This document shows positions 8,035 through 13,837 of a stretch of 13,837 nucleotides of DNA, piece by piece. The DNA is from Anaerolineales bacterium (GTDB lineage: Bacteria; Chloroflexota; Anaerolineae; Anaerolineales; DRMV01). The notes beneath the pieces were generated by a model. That model saw only the letters and a list, made by a program, of their open reading frames with translations. It was not told the DNA's origin and made no database searches. The stretch's first letter is position 1; the number at the start of each line of letters is the position of its first letter. Location of the stretch: assembly GCA_015494815.1 (NCBI GenBank), contig WGAK01000030.1, positions 1-13,837 on the forward strand, given 5' to 3'. A program made the position numbers and the translations under genes.

Positions 8035-8925
8035 ATGTTTCGCTCGTTTCGCACACGCTCAAGCCTGGGGCTGGCCTTGCTTGGGGGCTTGTTGCTGTTG
8101 GCCTGCTCGGGGGTGACCGTCGTCGTGGGCGACCAGGCCACGCCCACGGCCGACCTGGACGCCACGGTGGCCGCGCTGGCCGCACAAACCGTGCAGGCCC
8201 AGGCCACGGCCGCGACCACCGCCGCACCCGCGGCCACCAGCATACCCACGGTGGCGCCCGCATCGCCGACGCCGGTGCCCACGGCCACGCTGCCTCCATT
8301 GCCCACCGCCACGCCGCAGCCCACCGCCACGCCCGTGCCCCCGGTGCTGTTCACGGCTACGGCCAATGTCATCTGCCGCCAGGGGCCGGGGGTGTATTAC
8401 CCCGAGGTCGGCATCTTGCACGCCGGAGACCAGGTGCCCGTGCTCGCCGGTACCGACGCGGTCGAGGGCTATTGGCTGGTGCGGCTGTCCGATGGGCGCA
8501 CCTGCTGGGCCTGGGACCGGTACGCCACCCTCGAAGGGGACGCCTCGACCTTGCCCAAGGCCACGCCACCCCCCGCGCCCGACGCGGCGTTCTCCCTTTT
8601 CTATGTGGGCTTCTCGGAATGCGGCGCCAGCCGCGGCTTGACTTTCGAGGTGGTCAACCGCGGCGCGGTGCCCATCGAGTCCATGGAGTTGCGCCTGCGC
8701 GACACGGTCTACAGCGTGACCGCGGGGCTGCAATTCCAGTGGTGGCTGGACTGCTCACAGAAGGGCTCGGCCAACACCATCTATCCGGGCAAGAGCGTCT
8801 GGATTACCCTGCCCACGGGTGGCGACGACTTCCGGGGGCACAGCATCACCATTGACGCCACGGCCTGCACCGCGGACAACCTCAACGGCACCTGCTTCGA
8901 GCGGGCCATTCCCTTCCGTCCGTGA
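8035..8925 (+). CDS. Lipoprotein with bacterial SH3 domain and Thr/Pro-rich linker
   Basis: The 296-residue protein has a lipoprotein signal peptide with the lipobox LLAC, so Cys24 is the likely lipidated residue after cleavage. A low-complexity linker rich in Thr, Pro and Ala (about 35-104) follows, then a bacterial SH3-type domain (about 105-168; ANVICRQGPGVYYPEVGIL is the usual opening). A C-terminal domain (about 183-296) follows. Six Cys residues remain outside the lipobox, two in SH3 and four in the C-terminal domain, which suits disulfide-bonded external domains. By family knowledge SH3b domains often bind cell-wall or peptide ligands; the ligand here is unknown. ATG 8035 is preferred over 8032 because AGGAGG lies 5 nt upstream. 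The gene has its own promoter. The C-terminal domain is not one I recognise. Confidence 0.87.
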   Translation: MFRSFRTRSSLGLALLGGLLLLACSGVTVVVGDQATPTADLDATVAALAAQTVQAQATAATTAAPAATSIPTVAPASPTPVPTATLPPLPTATPQPTATPVPPVLFTATANVICRQGPGVYYPEVGILHAGDQVPVLAGTDAVEGYWLVRLSDGRTCWAWDRYATLEGDASTLPKATPPPAPDAAFSLFYVGFSECGASRGLTFEVVNRGAVPIESMELRLRDTVYSVTAGLQFQWWLDCSQKGSANTIYPGKSVWITLPTGGDDFRGHSITIDATACTADNLNGTCFERAIPFRP

Positions 8926-8940
8926 ACCCTCACCACCCCC

Positions 8941-8972
8941 GACCGCGCGGGCCCGGACGGGCTCGCGCGGTC
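8941..8972. terminator. Bidirectional terminator-like hairpin between convergent genes
   Basis: GACCGCGCG (8941-8949) pairs with CGCGCGGTC (8964-8972), and GCCCG/CGGGC (8951-8955/8958-8962) continues the stem with one G-T pair between them. The result is a near-perfect 15-bp stem. It lies just after the lipoprotein stop and overlaps the stop codon of the MFS gene. Neither side has a T-run, so termination may need a factor, or the hairpin may mainly block 3' exonucleases. Confidence 0.6.
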
Positions 8973-10194
8973 ACGCCGGGGTGGACGGCGCGGGCTGCGG
9001 CGGACGCTGCAGCGCGAACAACAGCGCCCCTAACGCGGCCAACGCCGCGCCCACCAGCCACGGCAGCATGACATTCTGGTCGTTGAGCCAGCCGCCCAGC
9101 GGCGCGACGATACCCGCGCCCAACGCCCACAGGAAGGACAGCACGGCCATGTAACGCCCCCGCAAATGGGGTGGCGCCAGATTGGCCACCCAGGTGGACG
9201 CAGCCGGAGCCACCAGGATTTCCCCCAGGGTCATCACCACCATCAAGCCCCAAAACTGCCAGAAGGTGTGCGCCCACATCACGCCGCCCACGGCCACGGT
9301 GTAGAGCAACGCACCTGCCACCAGCGACACGCGCAACGAAAACCGCTCCATGAACAGGGTGACGAAGTATTGCAGCCCCGCGACCATGAGCGCGTTGGTG
9401 GTCACCAGCCAGCGGTAGCGGTCTTCGGCCAGGCCGTAGCCGTCGCGCATGTGCACCCCGAGATAAATCCACATCATCCCCACGGCCATCCAGGTGCACA
9501 GGGTGGGCACGAGAAAGGCCCACAGCCGCTTGTCGCGCAGCATGGCCGCGAAACTCTCGCGCACACCGCCGGACGCGGCGTCTTCGGTGACCTCGGGCCG
9601 GGTCTCACGCACCAGGAAGAGCACGATGACGCCGTAGAGCAACAGCGAGGCCGCGGCCGCGTAGAAAGCCCAGCGGTACGACCTCACCAGCAGCCAGCCG
9701 CCCACGGCCGGGCCCGCGGCAATGCCCAAATTGGTGGCCACCCGCAGGATGGAATAAGCCCGCTCGCGCAGTGCAGGAGGCACCAGGTCGGCCACCATCG
9801 CGTCGCCGCCGATGCGGAAGGCCGGTGCGAACAGGCCGCCCAGGCCCATGAACACCGCGAACTGATTCCATGTGGTCGCGTAGGACAGGCCCACATACCC
9901 CACGGCCATGCCCACCAGACTGACCAGCATGGCCAGTTTGCGGCCCACGAAATCCACCAGCGGGCCCGCCAGCAGGGTGCCGACCACCCCGGCCACGGCC
10001 TGTAAGGTAATCAACCACCCCACCAGGGCCAGCGGGACGTCCAGCCGGCCGCTCACATACAGGGCCAAAAAGGGCCACACCATGCTGGTGCCGGCCGACG
10101 AGAGCAACATGCCCCCCATCAGCACCCAAAAGGCCATAGAAAAGCGCGGCAACACGCCGCGCAGTCGGGTTCGCCAGGTCGTCCAGAAAGTCAT
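8971..10194 (-). CDS. MFS transporter, drug-efflux type
   Basis: The 407-residue protein has about twelve membrane segments. The loop after the second segment, GPLVDFVGRKLAM, is the major facilitator motif A (G-x-L-x-D-x-x-G-R-K), and AGPAVGGWLL near the fifth segment resembles the motif C region of antiporters. It would pump small molecules out using the proton gradient; drug or metabolite efflux is likely but the substrate is unknown. ATG 10194 is chosen because AGGAG (10200-10204) lies 5 nt upstream and the promoter lies just beyond. The frame stays open to an ATG at 10326, but that longer form would run through the -10 box and adds a poorly structured tail. It is convergent with the lipoprotein gene and divergent from gyrB. 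Confidence 0.9.
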   Translation of the reverse strand: MTFWTTWRTRLRGVLPRFSMAFWVLMGGMLLSSAGTSMVWPFLALYVSGRLDVPLALVGWLITLQAVAGVVGTLLAGPLVDFVGRKLAMLVSLVGMAVGYVGLSYATTWNQFAVFMGLGGLFAPAFRIGGDAMVADLVPPALRERAYSILRVATNLGIAAGPAVGGWLLVRSYRWAFYAAAASLLLYGVIVLFLVRETRPEVTEDAASGGVRESFAAMLRDKRLWAFLVPTLCTWMAVGMMWIYLGVHMRDGYGLAEDRYRWLVTTNALMVAGLQYFVTLFMERFSLRVSLVAGALLYTVAVGGVMWAHTFWQFWGLMVVMTLGEILVAPAASTWVANLAPPHLRGRYMAVLSFLWALGAGIVAPLGGWLNDQNVMLPWLVGAALAALGALLFALQRPPQPAPSTPA

Positions 10195-10210
10195 GATGGC
10201 TCCTGCATGG

Positions 10211-10233
10211 CAAAATCGAGCCGTTCGGGCCCG
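10211..10233 (-). promoter_or_regulatory. Leader hairpin with T-run before the MFS gene
   Basis: On the minus strand CGGGCC (10233-10228) pairs with GGCTCG (10222-10217) around a 5-nt loop, with one G-T pair, and ATTTTG (10216-10211) follows. It falls between the -10 box and the ribosome binding site, as in the other leaders of this window. The stem is only 6 bp, so this is the weaker case. Confidence 0.4.
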
Positions 10234-10239
10234 CCGGGG

Positions 10240-10248
10240 ATTATAACA
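10240..10248 (-). promoter_or_regulatory. Extended -10 promoter of the MFS gene
   Basis: The minus strand reads TGTTATAAT, an exact extended -10 (TGnTATAAT), 46 nt before the ATG at 10194. No -35 match is evident. It is back to back with the gyrB promoter, about 95 bp away; the short AT-rich patch between them (about 10282-10310) may help opening of either. Confidence 0.72.
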
Positions 10249-10339
10249 AGGTTTCGCCCTCGAGCCCCTGCCGCGCGGGCCGAAAAACCCAGTGATAATG
10301 TTAAAAATCCCGTGCCAAAGCCCCAAAACAGGGCAGATG

Positions 10340-10348
10340 TGGTAAAAT
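10340..10348 (+). promoter_or_regulatory. Extended -10 promoter of gyrB
   Basis: TGGTAAAAT is an extended -10 with one mismatch to TATAAT. No -35 is seen. The transcript would start near 10355, giving a leader of about 94 nt. Confidence 0.62.
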
Positions 10349-10393
10349 AAAGCATCCTGACCTTAAAGGCCATACTCCGGTTGAAGGTTGCCA

Positions 10394-10417
10394 CGACCCC
10401 GCCACCAGGCGGGGTTG
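10394..10417 (+). promoter_or_regulatory. Leader hairpin before gyrB
   Basis: ACCCCGCC (10396-10403) pairs with GGCGGGGT (10408-10415) around the loop ACCA, extended by a G-T and a C-G pair at the base. It has only TT after it, so it is less like a terminator than the aspS leader. It ends 20 nt before AAGGAGG (10438-10444), the gyrB ribosome binding site. Confidence 0.45.
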
Positions 10418-10448
10418 GCGTTGCCCTGGCAGCCGGGAAGGAGGCTTC

Positions 10449-13400
10449 GTGAGCACCCAATCGGCGGATTCGCTGCACTATGACGCTTCGGACATTCAGG
10501 TTTTGGAAGGGCTGGAGGCCGTGCGGCGACGGCCCGGCATGTATGTCGGCGGCACCGACATTCGGGCGCTGCACCATCTCATCTACGAAGTGGTGGACAA
10601 CTCCATTGACGAGGCCCTGGCCGGCGCGTGCGACCGCATCACCATCACCATTCACCCCGACCGCAGCGTGACCGTCGAAGACAACGGCCGCGGCATCCCG
10701 GTGGATGTGCACCCCCAAACGGGCAAGTCCGCGCTGGAGGTGGTGATGACCACCCTGCACGCGGGGGCCAAATTCGGCGGCGGCGGCTACAAAGTCTCCG
10801 GCGGCCTGCACGGCGTGGGCGTGTCCGCGGTCAACGCGCTGTCCGCGTGGTGTGAGGTGGTGGTCAAGCGCGGGGGCAAGGTCTACCGCCAGCGCTATGA
10901 GCGCGGGCGCCCCGTCACGCCGGTGGAGGTCATCGGCACCACCCGGCCCGACGATACCGGCACACGCACCACCTTTCGCTTCGACCCCACCATCTTCGGC
11001 AAAGACCTGGACTATCGCTTCGACACCCTGGTGCAGCGATTCCGCGAGATGGCCTTCGTCACGCGCGGGGTGTGGATTCGCTTCGTGGACGAACGCATCC
11101 GCCGCGAGATGAACTTCTACTTCGAGGGCGGCATCCGTTCGTTCGTGCGCTACCTCAATCGCCACCGCAAGGCCCTGCACCCCGTCATCTACGCGGAAAA
11201 AGCCATCGAGCACATCGCGGTCGAAATCGCCATCCAATACACCGACGCGTTCACCGAATCGGTGTACGCGTTCGCCAATACCATCCACACCGTAGACGGC
11301 GGCACCCACCTCACCGGGCTGCGCACGGCCATCACCCGCACCTTGAACGACTACGCGCGCAAGCACGGCTTTCTCAAAGATTCGGACCCCAACTTCACCG
11401 GCGACGACACCCGCGAAGGTCTGACCGCGGTGGTGAGCGTCAAGCACCCCGACCCGCAGTTCGAGAGCCAGACCAAGGTCAAACTCATGAATCCCGAGGT
11501 GCAGACCTATGTGCAGCAGGTCACCGGTGAGGCGCTGAGCACTTTTTTGGAGGAAAACCCTTCGGCCGCGCGGGCCATCATCCAAAAGTGCCTGACCTCG
11601 GCCCGGGCACGGGCCGCGGCCCGCAAAGCCCGCGATTTGGTCATTCGCAAATCCGCGCTCGAGAGCCTGACCCTGCCCGGCAAACTCGCGGACTGCTCCG
11701 CGCGCGACCCCGAACGCACGGAACTGTACATCGTCGAGGGCGTGTCCGCGGGCGGCTCGGCCAAACAGGGCCGGGACCGGCACTTCCAGGCCGTGCTGCC
11801 CTTGCGGGGCAAAATCCTCAACACCGAGCGGGCCCGCCTGGATAAGATTCTCTCCAACAGCGAAATCAAAGCCCTCATCTCCGCGCTGGGCACGGGCATC
11901 GGCGAGCAATTCAACCTGGACAACCTGCGCTACGGCCGGGTCATCATCATGAGCGTGGATGGCGACGAGATGACCCTGGTGCAAGACCCCCAGGGCCGCG
12001 TGCACAGCCTGCGCGTGGGCGACCTGGCCGACCGCCTCATCGCCCAAGGCGACGCGGCCGAGGTAGCGGGCTATCGCATTCTGGCTTTCGACCCCGCCAC
12101 CGGCCGGGTGGACTTCCGCCCGCTGGTGAAGGTACTGCGGCACACCATCGCGGAGCCCCTCTACGAGATTCACACCACCTACGGCCGCCGGGTGCGGGTG
12201 ACCGCGTCGCACAGCGTGTTCGTGTGGCGCGGAGGGCAAATACGCCTGGCGCGCGGCGACGAGGTGCGGCCCGGCGACTGGCTGGTCGCGATTCGCCGCA
12301 TCCCCACCCTGCCGACGCGCGCGCCCCAAGGGCCTTTCCCCGTGAACGAAGCCGCGCTGATGCTGCTGGGCTTTTTGACCGCGGACGGCACCTGGACCGA
12401 CGACGGCTTCCGCATTGCCTTAGGGCGCCAGCACCCGGCCATCGTGCAAGAAGTGGCGGCCGCGGCCCGGGCCACCTTTGGGCACGAGCCGCGCGTGCTG
12501 CCCCCCCGCGCGGACCGGGGCGAAATGCTGTTGGTCGAGGCGCCCGGCCTGCGCGAAGCCTTGCAAGCCTGGGCCGGTTATGCCGACCCCTCCAGCCCGC
12601 AACACAGCCTGCCCGCCCTGGTCTTCAACGTGCCGCCAGCCCTGCGGATGGCCTTCTTGCGCGGCTACTTCTTGGGCGACGGCGCGGTCTCGCTGACGGG
12701 CATTCACTTGAGCACGGCCTCGGAGGTCATGGCCAACCAACTGCTGTACTTGCTGGCGTCGCTGGACATCTTGGCATCGTTGACCACCCGCACGGTCAAG
12801 CGTCGCCGCGGGGCAACCCGGGTGTACATGATTGGCATCGCGGCCAAAGACCACCTGCGCCAACTGGAGCCCATCTGGCGCGACCATCCCTCGGCCCGCA
12901 AAGTGCGCCGTCGCCTGGCGGGGCAGGGTCGCGGGGGCATCAACCGGCCCATGCAGCCCCTGCCCGGCGACCTGCTGGCGCTGCCCGTGCGCGAGGTCCG
13001 CACCGTGGAGGCCAACCGCGCCTGGGTCTATGACCTCACCGTGGCCGAGGCGGCCAACTTCGTCTGCGGACTGGGCGGCGTGGCCGTGCACAACACCGAT
13101 GCCGATGTGGACGGCAGCCACATTCGCACCCTGCTGCTGACCTTCTTCTTCCGCTACATGCTGCCCCTGATTGAGAACGGCCATCTGTTCATCGCCCAGC
13201 CGCCGCTCTATCGCATCGAGTACAAGAAGAAGGTGCACTACGCTTATACCGAAGAAGAAAAAGAGCGCATCTTGAAGAACCTGGGCGCGCCGGCCGAGAA
13301 AGTGCGCATCCAACGCTACAAGGGTTTGGGCGAGATGAACCCGCAGCAGTTGTGGGAAACGACCATGGACCCCGAACGGCGCACCCTCTTGCAAGTCACG

Positions 13401-13517
13401 GTAGAAGACGCGGCCGAGGCCGACCGCACCTTCGACATGCTCATGGGGCCTGCGGTGCCTCCGCGGCGCAGTTTCATCCAACGCCACGCCAAAGAGGTGC
13501 GCAACCTGGACATTTGA
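10449..13517 (+). CDS. gyrB: DNA gyrase subunit B precursor interrupted by an intein
   Basis: GyrB is the ATPase and part of the cleavage core of gyrase. The 1022-residue precursor begins at GTG, with AAGGAGG 4 nt upstream. The GHKL ATPase carries EVVDNSIDEALAG (catalytic Glu47, Asn51), DNGRGIP and GGLHGVG. The transducer follows, then TOPRIM. TOPRIM reads VEGVSAGGSAKQGRDR: Glu430 is kept, but residue 432 is Val where the family has Asp (EGDSAGG). Residues 502-882 are an intein inserted between VIIM and TDADVDGSHIRTL, just before the metal-binding Asp residues. Removing it leaves 641 residues, the usual length for Gram-positive-type GyrB. The C-terminal QRYKGLGEMNPQQLWETTMDP is intact. A membrane protein gene starts 9 nt after the stop; gyrA is not adjacent. 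Identity is sure; activity depends on splicing. Confidence 0.97.
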   Translation: MSTQSADSLHYDASDIQVLEGLEAVRRRPGMYVGGTDIRALHHLIYEVVDNSIDEALAGACDRITITIHPDRSVTVEDNGRGIPVDVHPQTGKSALEVVMTTLHAGAKFGGGGYKVSGGLHGVGVSAVNALSAWCEVVVKRGGKVYRQRYERGRPVTPVEVIGTTRPDDTGTRTTFRFDPTIFGKDLDYRFDTLVQRFREMAFVTRGVWIRFVDERIRREMNFYFEGGIRSFVRYLNRHRKALHPVIYAEKAIEHIAVEIAIQYTDAFTESVYAFANTIHTVDGGTHLTGLRTAITRTLNDYARKHGFLKDSDPNFTGDDTREGLTAVVSVKHPDPQFESQTKVKLMNPEVQTYVQQVTGEALSTFLEENPSAARAIIQKCLTSARARAAARKARDLVIRKSALESLTLPGKLADCSARDPERTELYIVEGVSAGGSAKQGRDRHFQAVLPLRGKILNTERARLDKILSNSEIKALISALGTGIGEQFNLDNLRYGRVIIMSVDGDEMTLVQDPQGRVHSLRVGDLADRLIAQGDAAEVAGYRILAFDPATGRVDFRPLVKVLRHTIAEPLYEIHTTYGRRVRVTASHSVFVWRGGQIRLARGDEVRPGDWLVAIRRIPTLPTRAPQGPFPVNEAALMLLGFLTADGTWTDDGFRIALGRQHPAIVQEVAAAARATFGHEPRVLPPRADRGEMLLVEAPGLREALQAWAGYADPSSPQHSLPALVFNVPPALRMAFLRGYFLGDGAVSLTGIHLSTASEVMANQLLYLLASLDILASLTTRTVKRRRGATRVYMIGIAAKDHLRQLEPIWRDHPSARKVRRRLAGQGRGGINRPMQPLPGDLLALPVREVRTVEANRAWVYDLTVAEAANFVCGLGGVAVHNTDADVDGSHIRTLLLTFFFRYMLPLIENGHLFIAQPPLYRIEYKKKVHYAYTEEEKERILKNLGAPAEKVRIQRYKGLGEMNPQQLWETTMDPERRTLLQVTVEDAAEADRTFDMLMGPAVPPRRSFIQRHAKEVRNLDI
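11952..13094 (+). mobile_element. GyrB intein with LAGLIDADG homing endonuclease
   Basis: This in-frame 381-residue insertion carries intein splicing motifs. Block A is SVDGDEMTLV with Ser as first residue. Block B has TASH (precursor residues 585-588). Block F is VYDLTVAEAANFVCG and block G is VAVHN, ending in His881-Asn882. The +1 residue is Thr883. Between them lie two LAGLIDADG motifs, LLGFLTADG (Asp646) and FLRGYFLGDG (Asp744), both keeping the acidic residue that binds metal. Ser1/Thr+1 nucleophiles would splice by O-acyl shifts, known but less common than Cys1. Block F has Ala where His often precedes Asn-Phe. Base composition looks like the host gene, so the element is not obviously recent. 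All splicing residues are present, so protein splicing and homing activity are both likely. Confidence 0.95.
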
Positions 13518-13526
13518 GGCGCGCTC

Positions 13527-13837
13527 ATGTTTGCGGCATTGGGCCAAGCCCTGATGGAATTTCTCTACAGCCCCGCGGCCTACATGCTGGCCCAAACCTG
13601 GCTGGTGCTGCTGACCCTGTGGTGGACGGCGCAGGCCTGGCGCGCCCGGCAGCGCTTCCGCTTCTGGTTCGTCCCCGCGGTGGGGCTGGTGCTCACCCAG
13701 GCCGTGGCGCTGGTGAGCGCGTGGGTCATCATGAACCAGCCCGCCCGCTACGCGCCCTGGTGGTGGTTGCGCGCGCTTCAGGCCGCGGGCGCGTATTTTC
13801 TGCTGTGGGCCTGGAGCCTGCCGCTGAACGGCCGGCA
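13527..13837 (+). CDS. Membrane protein, N-terminal part, unknown function
   Basis: From ATG 13527 the frame stays open for 103 codons to the right edge, so the gene is partial. GAGG (13516-13519), overlapping the gyrB stop, lies 7 nt upstream, and the gap to gyrB is 9 nt, so the two are probably co-transcribed. The visible part has three hydrophobic segments, about residues 17-38, 47-66 and 79-97, joined by short Arg- and Trp-rich loops (WRARQRFRFW, NQPARYAPWWWLR). Such an N terminus could belong to a multi-helix sensor protein or another integral membrane protein. No cytosolic domain is visible, so I do not assign a function. Confidence 0.65.
   Translation, partial: MFAALGQALMEFLYSPAAYMLAQTWLVLLTLWWTAQAWRARQRFRFWFVPAVGLVLTQAVALVSAWVIMNQPARYAPWWWLRALQAAGAYFLLWAWSLPLNGR

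Noticed and set aside
8299..8334. Short direct repeat (CCCACCGCCACGCC twice) within the lipoprotein gene
   Set aside because: It encodes the Pro/Thr/Ala linker and reflects repeated use of the same codons, not a separate element.
10195..10326. Longer MFS protein starting at ATG 10326
   Set aside because: The extension would include the extended -10 box and leader hairpin, and the added residues look unlike a membrane protein start. ATG 10194 has a good ribosome site.
10191..12329. Minus-strand open frame of 712 codons opposite gyrB
   Set aside because: Antisense to the conserved ATPase and TOPRIM regions of GyrB; it also runs through the MFS/gyrB promoter region.

Overview
The window is very GC-rich, gene-dense bacterial DNA. 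I infer a member of the Chloroflexota, probably Anaerolineae-like. The grounds are a lipoprotein with a long Thr/Pro/Ala-rich linker and a bacterial SH3 domain, a Gram-positive-length GyrB, and the mix of small conserved hypotheticals. No rRNA or other taxonomic marker is present, so this is a style-based guess. I saw no tRNA, rRNA, CRISPR array or insertion sequence.

Layout. (1) Bases 1-279, minus strand: the 5' part of a membrane-anchored protein with two CxxCH haem motifs, running off the left edge. (2) Bases 397-7848, plus strand: a tightly packed run of seven genes behind one extended -10 promoter: aspS, a beta-lactamase-fold protein with degraded metal sites, a small alpha/beta-barrel-type protein, mutY, a DMT/EamA permease, recJ and a membrane protein. 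Gaps are under 40 bp, and the permease and recJ overlap by 4 bp (GTGA). (3) Bases 7937-8925, plus strand: an SH3-domain lipoprotein with its own promoter. (4) Bases 8941-8972: a 32-nt inverted repeat where the lipoprotein gene meets a convergent MFS transporter gene (8971-10194, minus strand). (5) Bases 10240-10348: back-to-back extended -10 promoters for the MFS gene and gyrB. (6) Bases 10449-13517: gyrB carrying a 381-residue in-frame intein with a LAGLIDADG endonuclease. (7) From 13527: the start of a membrane protein cut by the right edge.

The run in (2) joins translation (AspRS) with DNA repair (MutY against 8-oxoG:A mispairs, RecJ 5'-3' ssDNA exonuclease). The most notable points are the gyrB intein placed directly before the TOPRIM TDADVDG motif, a Val replacing the normally invariant Asp of EGDSAGG in the same GyrB, a MutY whose C-terminal domain keeps a complete Nudix box, and a 5' leader hairpin found between promoter and ribosome binding site in all four transcription units with a good promoter. 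I found no convincing wholly new multi-gene system.
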